From Edolisoma coerulescens (Eukaryota > Chordata > Aves > Passeriformes > Campephagidae), in NCBI GenBank assembly GCA_013397115.1, contig VWZW01006247.1, positions 62,001-126,000 of the forward strand: 64,000 nucleotides of DNA. Reading direction: 5' to 3'. Of the stretch, positions 13,011 to 25,844 are shown piece by piece. Within the stretch, counting starts at the first letter, position 1. Every line of letters begins with the position of its first letter. The notes below the pieces were generated by a model. That model saw nothing but the letters and a program-made list of their open reading frames with translations, did not search any database and was not told where the DNA came from. Made by a program: the position numbers and the translations under genes.

Positions 13011-13548
13011 CCAGCTGGTGCCTGAGGGGTGGGTATAGCCTGGGGCATGTACATCCCCCACAGCCACACGTGGATCTGCCTCTCAAGAGTGACCAATATC
13101 TGGCATGTGAGTCCCAGCAATGTGAGGAGGCTGGGTGTGAGGCAAGGGCAGCCATGGTTTGACTTCACTCTCATCTGTGTATTTCTGCTTCAGGCTTGAC
13201 TGCTGTCAGCCTTTTCCCATCCGTACAAACCCTGTACGTACACAAAGTCTTATTAAGAAAGGATTGGTCTGAATGTTGACACATGCTTTGGGGGAGGGAA
13301 ACCTTCATTTAGCTGAACTCCTTCATCCACCTCTAGTGCCTCCTCTGCCTGAAAGAAAAGGCTGTTCTCATTTACTTTCACTGCAGTTAATTAGTAAGTC
13401 TGAGCTGGCCCGTCCTCTGGAGCTGGTAGTTCCTTTAATCTCTCTGTTGCTAGGGCATGCTGACATGCACCACCGGTACCAGTTCCAGGGTTATGTGGGG
13501 GATTGTGGAAAGAAAGGGGAAAGGGCTGATCAAACAGAGTCTGATTTA
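13011..13548. other. unique non-coding DNA
   Basis: No gene or repeat is recognised between the minisatellite and the A-rich tract. The only long frames are extensions of those running through the neighbouring repeats. Confidence 0.5.
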
Positions 13549-13603
13549 AAAAAAAAAAAAAAAANAAAGAAAAAAAAAGAAAAAAAAAGAAAAAAAAAGA
13601 AAA
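13549..13603 (+). repeat. A-rich (AAAAAAAAG)n tract containing an undetermined base
   Basis: About 55 bases are almost pure A with G interruptions spaced roughly every nine bases, and a single N is present at 13565. The spacing suggests a degenerate (A8G)n simple repeat. The N probably marks a base-calling problem in the homopolymer and is unlikely to be biological. Confidence 0.9.
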
Positions 13604-14424
13604 GAGGCTCTTTTTGATGAGGCTGAGAAGTTTACAATGAGGGAAAGCACACAGTGAATGATAAGGCCTAAAGAAGCTCATTAAATTAAGGCAAGCTGAG
13701 CAGAGTTATCTTATTTCACCCTCTTTCTCCTGACACCCCCATGATGGAGAATTCTTTTATTGAAGCAAGGGCGGGAAGGATCATTTCCTTGCAAAATGTG
13801 TGATAGAAATAAGTGTATAATTGTTTTCCTAGGAGTTTTTTTAAATCAACCCTTTAAACATCTGTAAAGCAAACTGGAGCCTCAGCAAAGGGTGCTGCTT
13901 GAGAAAAATGTAGGCTCCAAGTGAAAGAGGTCCCATAGCCCATTTCTGTTTCCTCCTCTCAGCTCATCCAGCCTTCTGAGGAACAGCAAGATAGAAGTTA
14001 AGTAGGACACACGGACCTCAGGGATCTCAGATGTCAAGTATGAATGCAAATGTGAAATGTTTGCCTTGGAAGTAGTTTTGCTTACTTCATTCGATCTGCA
14101 CCAGCCTTTACAAAACCAGAGCAAGCATGTGATTCGAGAAGATTAATGTATAGAAACAAAGTGCTGCCAGGCTAAGCCTCACGCAGTTATTTCCTCGGGA
14201 TCTCTGGAAAGTGCCTTTCCTCTGACTGTGGCCAGTGCTGGCTGCCTCAGGAGCAAAGAATCCCACCACAGCATGTCTCAGTGAGTGCAGATATATTGAA
14301 AAGCTAGAGAATGCAGGAGGCTGCAGGCTCATAGGGAAGCTTCCTAGGTCTCTGCTCAGCAGAGGAAACCAGGGTAGGGCTTAATCCCTTGCTGGCAACA
14401 CGGTGGTACAGTGCAGTAATGGGA
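13604..14424. other. unique non-coding DNA
   Basis: Nothing recognisable is seen: no repeat consensus, no long conserved-looking frame, no RNA gene signature. Confidence 0.5.
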
Positions 14425-14514
14425 AGTGCATTCTTTCCTTCTATCTGAAAATTAGTCAGATTGCTTATCAGTGCATTCTCTCCTTCAATCTGAAAAGTAA
14501 CAAGATTTCTTACC
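14425..14514 (+). repeat. tandem duplication of a 45-bp unit, two diverged copies
   Basis: Copy one spans 14425-14469 and copy two 14470-14514, directly adjacent. Aligning them by eye without gaps gives 37 of 45 matching positions. The shared core includes AGTGCATTCT at each start and CTGAAAA in the middle. The divergence marks an older duplication than the 12.94-kb minisatellite. Confidence 0.9.
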
Positions 14515-17500
14515 AGAGCTCCATTTTGAGAGTCGAGATAAACGATGGACCACAAAACAGAAGTGAGCACCTGCCCCATGCAGCCTCTTACTCAGAGTCG
14601 TGAGATGAGCACTCACTTTCTTGTGGGGACAGAAAGGGGTGGTGTGACTGCAGCCATGCCAGACAGAACAGCTCTGGGCACTGGGGTGGGGCAGCAGTTG
14701 CAAATGGTATGTTGTCTCTGCAAAACTCCACCAGACCTAGCATAAAGTTTTTAAGGATTTTTTGATGGTTTCACTTGATCCTTTCTTTCATGGACCCTAA
14801 AGGAAGCTTTGGAAAGCCACCTCATAGTTCTTATTAAAAAGCAATCCATTATTGTAAATAAATATTTTAGCCTCCCTCGCCTGGAGGTCTTTCTCCCTAC
14901 CTTAATACTTCCCTCTGGCCAAGAATTCCACTCTTGCTATGCAGGTGATGACATGGACTGCTCACTTGTACTGCAAGGGATAAAGTTAGCGATTTCCAAA
15001 GATAAGAGCAGCCTTTAAATGTGCAAATATTTTTTTATTAATCTCTCCTCCTACTCTGAGTAGTTTCCCCTCCCCTCCAACCATAGGAGTGCACAGGGAC
15101 CCTTGCAGCATTGGAGAGTGCTGGATTTTACACATGGTAGCTCAGCCTTAGTACAGCTTTACTGGTTTGATCTCCTTCAGGTATCAGCCCATCCTTCTGC
15201 CGGCTGTTTTAAGACAATAATTTTTTTTTTTGCTGAGGGATTTCTTCTTAAGAGGGATCAGGTGTTGGGCATCTAGCACATCCCCCACTCTCATTTCCCC
15301 ATCCTCCAGTCTTTCTGTCTCAAATTTTATCAGCAGGCCTGTACCCAAGGGTACGATGAGACATGGTGGGGTGAGATGTCATCCCTTTGTTATGCCTTAC
15401 TTTCCCAGGCTGACCCATGTTAGCAAACAGGCTGGTTTTGCTAATATAATCTGAATCAGTAAATGCATTCCTCACATAAACACAGGTTTAGCTAATGGGA
15501 CATATTGGTAAGGAGAAACTTTTTAAGGACCTTTCATTAACCTTGGTGTCATATACTCATGTGTGTATGGGCACACAAATGGTAACATGCTGCTCCTTCA
15601 TTCACCCCGCACATCTCCACTCATTTGGGGGTCTCATGCAGAGCAGGCAGATGCAAGTTCAGTGAGGCTTTGTTTGCCTAATGGATTTTTAAAGCAGATA
15701 TGGAAAGATAGGCCATTGTAGTCTTTTGTCAGTCTCATCCATTACCCTATAGCACTGTCTGGTTTAATTCACTTTATACTAATTTTGTACCTGGTGTTAA
15801 CAGTGGTAACATGTGCAGGACAGTGGAAAACTTCTATGTTGTTTGGGTTATTTAATGCCTAACTTAGTCAGCTTGATAACACCCTTCTCTCCCTTCTTTC
15901 CAAGCATGGTGGTTTTTTTCTTGTTTCTTGGCAAGTAGTCTCCAACAATTCTTTATAAAAACTGGAGTCATTGTTGTCATGCTCTCTTGCATTTTATATG
16001 TGATACATTAAGTGCCTCTGTGTATCAGGGTCTTTACACAAGAGTCACACATGATTTATGCATATCGACACGGAGAAGAAGTAAGACAAGTCAAAACAAG
16101 ATCCAACGGCTGAAAGCACAACAAATTCACACCAGAAAGCACATTAAGGGTTGCTGAACAGGGGATATTGTGCTAATGGTACAATTTGCCCAGGCTGAGA
16201 AGGAGAGGGAGTTTTTCTATCACGGAAAATTGTCATTATAAGATTGGATAAGAACTCTGTTAGAAGAGGGCAACATAGCCGTTATGGTTTGCTATTTCTA
16301 GTGTTAACCTGTAACAAACCATAAATATTGTGTAAGTTTCCGTATACTGCAGTTTATCAGCAGGGTGTTCTGTTACTTGATTTATGATCTAGGTTGCTTT
16401 GGTTTAACAGCAGTTGGTAGTAGTGAACGTGTCCTGCAGTAGGGTCTGGGTGGTGCCTGGGGTCTGAGGCATAACTAAAACCCATGCAAGGCTGTCTTCT
16501 CCTCTCTGGCAACTGGCTGACACTGCAAAACACACAGGAACCCTAAAAACAAAAGCAGCATAATGGGAAGGAAGGCGACTCACAGCTAGGCAAGGGGCCA
16601 GCTTTCTCTGCTTTTTCCTGAGTCTCCACTTCTGGAAGTCCCTGTTTGCAGGGCCTTACTATCAACTGATGTTTTAGCTGTTCATTTGTGGTGAATCATA
16701 ACCAAAGGGAACTGAAGCACTATCTGAAATTCACTTCCTCCTGGGCAACAGAAAGACCAGCTGAACTCCTTCCCCTTTTGGCTGCTCCTGCTGCTCTTTT
16801 GACAGAGCACCATTATAGCAGTGCAACACTGCTGTATTTACAGCGTTGGTGGTACTGCTACAGCTTCCTTCAGTGGAGAGCTTTTGAGTATCTTTACTGA
16901 TGAGAAGAATATGTGACAGGGGAAGGTAAGTTAGAGCTTCTGTGCAGGCATGACTTCAGTGGGATTACATTGCTAGTGAATTTTAAGTTTTTCATACACA
17001 TGAAAATAACAACATATTCCCCACTGCATCAGCCCAGTCTGTTCTACCTTCAAGCTTGGCAGGCCAGCTGAGGGAAGCCAGCAAAAAAAAGTACCCAAAT
17101 GAGAAAAGATGATTTTCTAATGAGCAGCTGAGATGAACCTGAAGAATACTTCTGGCTGTAAACACTTCCAGCATTTGGGACTATGTAAAATTCTGATCTT
17201 GGTTGGAAAATGTTGTTATTTACACTCATCACTTATGGTAAGGACAGGAGGTTAAACAAAATTTGACCAGCAGAGACTGAATGTTCTCAGGTAGAGCTTA
17301 ACAGTTGATAAGAGATGGAAACAAAGATCAGGCTTCTGGTCTTTCCTAGACCAAGAAAACCAGTAGTGACTCCATTAAAACCACTTGCTCAGTAACTAAA
17401 GGCATGTAATTTTGGACCCTGGGCAAGGGAGAAGCTCTAGGTGTGTGAAAAGCACCTTGGAGAGAACAGTAACAAGCATCAGCTATCCAAAAACTGGAGG

Positions 17501-17869
17501 GTTCATAGGAGATTTAACAGCAGATCCACTTTGAGAAATCATCAGCTCTGCTCTGATTTCAGCCTCGGGGAAATGAGCATGCAGAAGCTGGGCTAGATAT
17601 ATGGCAACAAAATCACAAAGGTCACGCAGCAAAATGGGAGCCAATCAGCAAGATACTTTACATGACAATTACTTTGCCCATCACTACTTCAGCAGCAAGA
17701 GGAAGACGTAGGGGACTGAAAACACGCTGCCCATTGGGGAAGAAAGGTTCCAGACAGTTTATAGCTAGAGTGCCAGGGTCCTTCATACCTTTTTTGCATT
17801 TGTTATCGCTTCAGACAAATATTGCAATCAATTTCAATGACAGAGGGGGTTGAGATCACAAAACTAGAA
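14515..17869. other. unique non-coding DNA
   Basis: No gene or clear repeat is recognised. A run of T at 15221-15231 and scattered AT-rich motifs are all that stands out. The part immediately before 17870 may include more of the CR1 element's upstream coding region, but I see no conserved residues there. Confidence 0.45.
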
Positions 17870-18070
17870 CAAAGACTAGATGAGAAGATCCTTCAGATAG
17901 TGTTGAAGTCAGTCGGGCCAGATGAATTTCATCCTCGAGTAGCTGCTACAGCCAGTTATTTAACCACAAAAGCTCTAGGCGTAACCTCGCCCAGGTCCTG
18001 GGATGTTTTATGGAGCCCAGAGATCATATTTGGAAGCCTGGAAAAGTGCAGACGTAGTTCCGGTCTTTAA
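17822..18070 (+). pseudogene. fragment of CR1 ORF2 (reverse transcriptase) reading frame
   Basis: This 82-codon frame keeps the GPDEFHPRV motif at residues 32-40, the conserved 'GPDxxHPRV' entry to the CR1 reverse-transcriptase domain. The following residues keep only scattered similarity. A frame shift then moves the conserved sequence to another frame. The full enzyme is far longer (the endonuclease half and most of the polymerase are missing), so this is a relic and is not expected to make protein. The first 25 or so codons may be unrelated flanking DNA. Confidence 0.75.
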
Positions 18071-19385
18071 AAGGGAAAAAAGGAGGAGCCAGGGATTACA
18101 GATTGTTCAGTTTGACTTCAATTCCCGGAAAAATACTGGAACAAACAATCAAACTTTGGTAAGCACCTAAAACAAAACAAAGAGATGAATAATGGCCAGC
18201 ATAGATTTGTCAAAAACAAGTAGTGTAAAACAGGTGAAATTTCCTTTCATGGCAGAATAAAAAACCCTCATTGATAAGGAACAAGCAATAGTATTCCGAT
18301 GTTTTGATGGTGGTGAGGCTTTTGTCACAGCATAACGTGATACTCCAAAGCAAATTTAATTAAGGGAATCTGTGATAGATGGAGCTGGTCTGGGATGACA
18401 GAGTGCTGATTGGAAAACTGCACAAAGAGAACAGTTATTAGCTATACTTTAAAAAGGGAAAGATGGATCAAAAAGAGTTGGTGGGAATCTATGCTGGGTC
18501 AGTCTGATTTAAGGGGATTATGAACAGCTTGGACAATGGAATAGAAAATATTACATTCTTGGCTACCACAAATCTGGAAGGGTACTATGGGTAATCTGAA
18601 ATATAAAGCTACAATAAAAAAATATTTAGACAAATGGCATTAAAAATAGGATTCATTTCAGTAAGGACAGTTCTCAGTTTCTATTCTTGGGCATCACCAG
18701 GAATGATTAATTCTATTTATATAGGCTAGTGAATTTTTGTGTAAGTAGCAACACTGCATAAAAAGATCTGAGAGATGGTCCAGGTCACAATCCAAATACA
18801 AGTTAATTGCTAATGCAAAAAGGGCAAGTGCTTTACTAGGATGTGTGCTTAGAGATGTACTCTACAAATAATCATTCTGCTCAGTTCTCTGTGAAGCTGC
18901 AGTTGGAGTGTGATGTCCAGCTTTGGGTGCTGTGCTCAAGACAAGGTCCAGAGGACAACTGGGGCATAGTCAGAGGCCTTGAAAAACAGAGCTAGGAGGG
19001 AAGAATGAACAAATTGACTTTCTTAGGTCTAGAGAAGACTGGGGCAAGATAGTGTTACTGCTGTCAAATATGTGAAAGGTGGCTGGGAAGAAAAGGGGAA
19101 TCAATATTTCTCCACGTAGATGATGGATAGGACAAGTAACAGGCTTAAACTACACAAAAGGAGATTGGGGTTGGATGTTAGGGGACGGCAAACAGTAAGG
19201 ATAATTACATACAGAAGTATCTGAGGAGGGTGTGGAATCGCCATCCTGCTTTTAGGAAGTGGTTAGACAAGCATTTGCCAAGTGTGACATAAGTATAATG
19301 ATCCTGCCTTGGGACATGAGTCTGGACTAAGTGATCTTCTGAGATTTCTCCTAGCCATATAAATCTCTGATTCTCTCCTGGCTGC
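17870..19385 (+). mobile_element. decayed CR1-type LINE: reverse-transcriptase remnant plus 3' UTR
   Basis: This is a dead copy of a CR1 non-LTR retrotransposon, 5'-truncated as is usual for the family. Peptide landmarks of CR1 ORF2 occur in order but in different frames. GPDEFHPRV is encoded at 17915-17941, and a KSADVVPVFK segment at about 18042-18071. In a third frame at about 18109-18150 there is a SLTSIPGKILEQ segment, and a QHxFVKNK-like segment follows at about 18197-18220, with a stop directly after it. At least two frame changes and several stops make it non-functional. From about 18870 to 19385 the sequence follows the CR1 3' region: the 'gagtgtgatgtccagctttgggtgctgtg' stretch, split here only as a landmark at 18907-18935, then the terminal 'ctaagtgatcttctgagat' stretch near 19327-19345. 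The copy appears to reach, or nearly reach, the family's 3' end. Family assignment is from recalled consensus features; the subfamily is unknown. Confidence 0.9.
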
Positions 19386-20097
19386 TGGAGGAAGCAAGGC
19401 TGATTGTGGAGCATTGCAAGTGCTCCATGTTTCTGGTTTGCAGTGCTCTCATTTGTGAGTGAGAACCAAGAGCAGGAGCTATGTGTGCTGCTTTCTGGTT
19501 CAGAGAAAAAAGGCTGCAGTGACAGGTGAAGTCACCAAAGACTCAGATGTCCTTGGATTGTGAGAATATAGTACTGTATGTTTGACCTCTCATGTAAATA
19601 TCTCTGGTTCCCACATGGTAATGATACGTGACACTAACCTTGATCGATCAGTACAAAACAGTGTGCTAAGCTGAAATGTGGTCACTCTGACTGTTCCTAG
19701 GATTGCAGGCTATTGCAGCCTCCTGTAGAGCCAACCAGAGGAGCCTGTCCTTTATACAATTCAAAACTCTTATTTCCATTTTGATTGGAACCAGAGGCCA
19801 GTTCAGCCTGTGGCCCTGGCAGCAGTGACACAGGCTGGCACTTGGAGCCCTGAAGCCGCCACAGTGTCAGATGCTGGGGAACAGAAATGTGAGAAACTGG
19901 TTTTTTATCTGGAGTCCCTGTGGGCCATTAGGGACAGAGCTTGCTAAAGATTATTTTATGCAAGCACCTACAGAAATTTGTGTTTCTCTAGGAACTCAAT
20001 GGAAGATAAATGGAAAAGGATACAAGCAGGAAGGACAGAAATATTCTTTTTTTTTTCAGTTTCCAAAGACAGCTTTTACAAACACTAGTATATAAAT

Positions 20098-20100
<3 letters not shown>
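19386..20100. other. unique non-coding DNA
   Basis: No gene is recognised. A 74-codon open frame at 19871-20095 lies just before the poly(A) tract, which raised the idea of a retrocopied mRNA. The predicted chain shows no family similarity and I see no target-site duplication, so that idea is not supported. Confidence 0.45.

Positions 20101-20139
<39 letters not shown>
20101..20139 (+). repeat. uninterrupted poly(A) tract, 39 bases
   Basis: Thirty-nine consecutive A residues follow TATAAATAGC. It may be the tail of an old retrocopy or a simple homopolymer expansion. The sequence before it is not recognisable as a LINE, SINE or mRNA 3' end, apart from a general lack of repeats. Homopolymer length is error-prone in sequencing. 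Confidence 0.95.
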
Positions 20140-20141
<2 letters not shown>

Positions 20142-23100
20142 AGGCTTATTTTAAAGAGGTGGCTAACCCAAGGTCCCTTGAAAAAAAAAATAACAGAGAG
20201 CAAACACTGAAGTCCTTTGACTCTGTGTCATAATTTATAGCAGGTTTCCAATTGTGAAATCTCTCAGCGATGTGGGACAGATGTTATGGTGAGGAAAATA
20301 AAACAAGCAGACAACGGGATGGGAAATGCAGAGAAGATGAAATGACACCGTGTTGTAATCCTTATGGGAAGTCTCTATATGGCTTTCCAAAATACTGTGC
20401 TGGTGAGCAATTTGGAAATAGATGAGCTATATAAACAGAGCCACTAGGTCTGTAACTGTTCCCATGCAGTTTCCACAGAAACTGTCAGTCTCAAGGGCAG
20501 CTTTGGGAGGGGACTATTCTGCCCACCATCTTCTAAATGATCCTTTTAATAATCTGTCCAGACCTATTTGTGTAAGAAATGGACAAAAATGGAGGTTTTC
20601 CAGTGCTCATTCCGGTTCCTATGGCAGTAGATCAAAGGCAATAACAATACAGATTTAATTAATTCAGGAGAAGGAATTCCCACTTGCAGCGGTCTTAACC
20701 CAGCAGTGGAGGAAAGCTGTCAATCACAAGGGCAAAGGTGCTGAAACTGGCATGGATTTGTGGTTTGGTTTGGTTTTTTTATTTTCCTTCACACTAAGCA
20801 ATTCAGGAGGAGAGTGAAACAGTAAATGTCCCCTGATCTTCAGAAAAAGTAGGGGTTCACATATAATCAGTTTATGTATAACATATATATATAAACATAT
20901 AACAATTTATAACTGTGTGTGAACCATCCAGCTCTAGGACATCTGGACAATAACTGGGCCTGTAGTCTTGTCAAAAGAAACCTCTCTGAGGGAATATTTC
21001 CCTGTCCAGGTCAAGTTTGGAGAACATCCCTATCAGCCTTACTCCAAATGCCCATCCTCACATCAAAGACCAGCAGCATCCTTACAGGCAGCAAAACCTG
21101 ATAAATGAAAAGTTGGGGAGGAACTCATCCCCACTTTTCAACTTGGTGTAAATCACAGGAGTAGAAGGGATGAAATGATTAGGAAGAACCAAGAATTACT
21201 GACTTAGCCAGAAGAGTGCAGGCAAGAATCCTTGCACAGAGCTAACATAAAAAAATGAAGAAAGGCCTTTTGGGAGACTGAACAGGGAGCTGGCCACCAG
21301 GGCATTCGGGCTTTCTAGAATGCCTTAAAGACCAGAAGGAATGAAGAGAGAGGAAGTTTGTTGATTTTACTTGAGCTAGAAATTACCATGATAGTAATCT
21401 TATGCAAATCTACAATGGGAGATCTTAAGGAGGCCAGCAGAGAATGGAAAAGTAGAAAGAATGACTACTTTCCTATCAAAAATATTTTGTCTGAGTGGGA
21501 ATAGTATAGAAGAAAGGACCACACAGGAAGGAAAATATTGTAGAATTCTGCTGATGTTAAATGAATTCATTTCTTCAAAAAGACACTTTTTCTCAAACAA
21601 AGGTTCTAAAATAAAGTTTCACTCATACCTGTGACAAAGCTCCCATTGCCTTCTCCTTTAAACAACTGCAGAATATCAAAGGTGAAGTCAGTTTAAGAAT
21701 CTGTTATCCCTTTGCCTTGCATGCCCTCAGTTTCTTTTCCATATGCACCTCATCTAACCTGGCCTGAGTTTTTTTCTCAACATGAGGGAAGTGACCCACA
21801 TGATCCTTTGTGTGATTTCTGAAGCACTGAGCAACAGACAGCACTGAGACAGCACCAGAGCCCGGCAGCAGCTGATTTCAGAGAAAACATGCTGAGCCCT
21901 GTGGCCAGTGTGTAGTTTGCTGCAAGGTGCCAAATACTTTGAGGGTTGAATCTGCCTACCTAAAATTGCAATGAGGACATTTTTGCCTTGGGCAAAACAG
22001 GGATAGGGGCTCACACCCAACTAGGGCAATCTGGTGATTTGTCTACCACTCTGTCAAACAGGCATCAATTAGAAAAATCAGATAAATAAGAACTCATTTA
22101 GATCCAATGGCTTGGTCTGCTGAAGATACCTTAATACTATTTGCAGAAGTCCCCTGCACAAAATGATTTAGAAATTGTTTCCTATCTGCAGCCTGTTTCA
22201 TCTTTGAACTCCAGCTGACATCATCCCAATAGCACAAAACTTTAAGGCTCTGACATATAAGAAAAGATCTTTACATTACAACATCTTACAGCCAATCTTG
22301 TGGGTTTATCTGGAATCATGCATGTGATTCCCAGCGCTACACATGGTAAACATTCTTACGGCACAGAAACCTCTGTGTGTCCATTCATTCAGACATCTGT
22401 GCCCACACTGGGGCTCTCGCCAACCCATGTGCGTGTGTGTGTGGTTTCTCACCACGTGTGTTTTCACTGAAAGAGTAAAGTGAGGAAGAATGGGCCTTTT
22501 CATTTCTAGGAAGGCCCTGAACCATCATGTTGTATATGGATCTGGAAAAAGGAAGTGCTCCCATTTGGAGGAGAATTTAGGCACTCTGAAAAGAATGACC
22601 TCTTCATGCTGGCACAATTTAATTTGTCTGTTTACTGGATATTGCCCCAGTAAACCACTTGCAGCATGGCCAAGGTTAGGCTACATAAGGCCTAACTGCA
22701 CTCCATTATGAAACTCAGTAGAAAACCCCTTCACACCTTTAGACTTTTTTTTTTTCCCAGGTTTATCAGGTATCATAATGTCTTTACATCACCTTGGGAG
22801 TTACATTTTTCAAGGTCTTTTGCAGAGTTCAGTCCCTTTGGTAAAACATTACAAGAGCTTTCTCATACCCAACTGGTCAGTCTGGTCTTCCATTAAGCAC
22901 TCCCTGGGGCTGCAGGGGTTGGCAGAAGTCTTGTCAAAGATCATACTAGAGTCATTGGGTCACACAGAGCCAGTGTGCATTAGAGGACAGCAGAAAAGCT
23001 GCTATCAGGTAGGACCCATATGCTGTAACAAAGGGAAATGGGGAAAGTCAGCCTCAAGGCATTTCCACAAGGAGGTGAGGTGATGCCTGTTGGTGACATT

Positions 23101-25840
23101 GCTTTTGATATAGGAGATCTTAAAATTAGTTATTTTTAAAGTGTCATTTTTGATATTTTCTAGCCAGCAGGTTCTTTTGGCCCAGAGGAGCCTCACCATT
23201 GCACTTTAGATGTTACTGAAATTTGCCACTTCAGTTCTAGGGAGAGTCCTTGGGCTATTTGCTTCATAGCTGGAGTTTGGAGCCAAAATACTTACTGTAA
23301 CCTGAGATTTAAAGGTTTTGCATGTTATTAAGAAAGCAAGCTGCAGCCTGCCCTCTTCCTCGGTCCTTTCTTCAGGGTAGCTGAAGTACTGCAAATACGA
23401 TACATGCACACTGCCTTTCAGCTGGCTTTAGAAAACATACCTACAATAGTGTAATTTTTATGTTAGCAACACACGTGAAAAGAATGTGTGAAGTCCATGA
23501 AAGTATGTAAAGACTCATGCTAGTTCTGTGTTTAATGATAGTGAGATATAAGGCTGCCATATTACACTGAGCTGCGCAAAGTTCTGGCTCTCTGAGCCAG
23601 CCTTTAAGAAGAAGGCTGAAAAGCATTTGCCTGCTCTGTGCCATTTTTGTTGTCAGGAATGTGCTAAAACCAAACCTCTGTATACTGGTAGTGACGACTG
23701 GAGTAGGCCCAGTCTCCACGTGAGTGAGATGAAGGCATTCTGCTTTTTGTGGTCTCTGATAATGTGGAAGTCTGTTAAGGATGGCTTGGATTTTTGTCAA
23801 GGACATAATTGGGAAGAGCCAGCTGATACCTACACTGTGAACTTCCATAAACATTAAAACATCAGGAATTCTTTTGATTTACCTTAAATCTCAGTTTTCT
23901 GGGGAGGAAAAGAATAAAGGATCCTGATATAATTTTATTTTTAATGCACAAGTGCAGTGTTCCAAGAAGTATTTTTCCCTGTAAGATAGCAATTAACTCT
24001 CAGGTAGATCTTCAGCTTAGAATATCTTTTCTTGAAATCAGTGCTTTTCCTCTGCCCTTACCATCCTCCTTTGCAACCCCAGAAAATGAAGGCTGGTACA
24101 TTCCTGAAGGCTGCTCCAAAATAAACATCCAGCAATTGCCAAGTTCTGCCTCAGCTGCATTAATGAATCCCTTTAAACTACCAGTGCAATGTAGTAGATG
24201 CTTATGTGAATGATATTCAGCCACAATCTGTGCTCCAGATACTGGGCTGGTTGTGAAGCAGGCAAGTTTCCAAAGCTGGGATAGCATTCCTGTTACCACG
24301 TTCCATACCAGCTGTCTCAAGGAGTTGTTACAAGAGGTGTTAATCAGGTGCTTGCGAACAGCATTCGGTCTCTCCTTCCCCTTGCCATGCTCTGGACATT
24401 GCTCCCAATGAGGAAAATGCTATTAGAGTATTAGGTCATATCAGTGCTTCCTGTTTTCTTGACCAATTCTCCTGTAGCTTGCTCTGCTGATTCCCAGGTC
24501 CCCGTGCACTGGGGTTATGGCTGTGCACAAAATAAAGGCGGAGAAATGAGTGGCTGCATCACAAAAGCGTATGACTGGACATTTTGTTTTGCAAAGCTGG
24601 TGAGACAATATGAATCATACTGTTCCTCCCACACAGAAATTCCCTTCTGCTATAGTTATGCCTTGCATACCTAATAGCTTAGTAATTGGCATAAAGAAAC
24701 TTCTCTGCAAAGCTGGGGAAAACTGTATTTCCCAAGTGGCCATATGCCACCCTCCTCAGCTTTGGTCTGACATCTCAGATACTGACACTGTGATAATCAT
24801 TATGAGATGTGCCAGTGGAAAATTATTGGATGCAAGAAGTGCAATTATCTCTCCCTTAGACCACCAAGAATAACTGGAATGTCCTTTAATATTTTGGTTA
24901 CTCCACATGCTTACATGTGAACCTTGCTGGGAGAGTGGCAGCAGCACAACAAAAGCAGAAGAGCTTGTGGGATTATTCAACCCCCCCTGCTGCTCCTTAT
25001 GGGCTTGTGTGATCTGAGGTACTCAGCACAGCTCCACTGTGGCTCAAGCCTGACATTCACATCTATTTTTGCAGGTGAGTGAAGGCTTTCTGAAGCAGCC
25101 CAGGAACCGGAAGGCTCAGAGTCCTCATGTCCCCAGAGTTGGTTCAAGGCAAGCAAAATGAGCACCATTTTATTTATTGCCTGGTGGAGTCTTTCCAGAG
25201 TCCACATGCCATTTGTCACAGGTGAAACCCTGGCACGGGTCATCACTTTGGACAAATGCCTGTCAGGGAATGGGACAGTGGGAACTGAGGAGAAGTCAGT
25301 GGTATCTGATGGGTGGGCAGCCACGAGCTGCCAGCTGCTTTGTCCATGACTCACACGCATGTGTTACAGTACAGCAGCAGAAGTTTCACGTGCTGGTCAG
25401 CAATGTGGGATAAAGAAGGAAATTTTGGAAGCATATGAGAGAGATTCAGGCTATGAGGAGGTGGGAAGACCTGTCTCAGGAAGATTTCTTGTATGCAAGC
25501 TACTACAATGGGAAACTACCACCCTTTCTCATGTGTGCCTGGGAATACAGGGGCTGTGAGTCTTGTAGTTCAAGTTTACAAGTTTAAAACACTGAATTCA
25601 ATGCATTTTCATAGGGCAAGTCTAGCCCAGCAACTTCCAGGATGGTTTAACTGGGCCCAAAGCAGTCATGAAGAACAGGAGGAGTATTTCCAACAGCTCC
25701 TTGAAGGCAGGTAAAGCAGAGAGGTTGGTGTGGCCATAGCCCCAGGTACTGAACATGCTGGGGCTGCATTAGGGACTGCTGGGAAGGGTTGCTGGTGGGG
25801 ATGCTGGACACGTCTGTCCAGACTCTGTGAATTTTCTTTC
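20140..25840. other. unique non-coding DNA
   Basis: No gene, RNA gene or mobile element is supported. An AT-rich TATA/ACATAT stretch at about 20865-20915 and short TG runs near 22430-22460 are the only simple-sequence items. Open frames do not exceed 137 codons (minus, 23441-23854) and show no family signature. Confidence 0.5.
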
Positions 25841-25844
25841 CCTC

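Noticed and set aside
12614..13174. 186-codon minus-strand open frame, the longest in the window
   Set aside because: It runs through the 20-bp minisatellite, whose translation gives its repeated Cys/His/Thr segments. Overlapping frames exist on the other strand and no domain is recognisable.
19871..20139. Possible processed pseudogene ending in the 39-A tract
   Set aside because: The 74-codon frame before the tract matches no protein I recognise, and neither a clear polyadenylation signal at the right distance nor a target-site duplication is seen.
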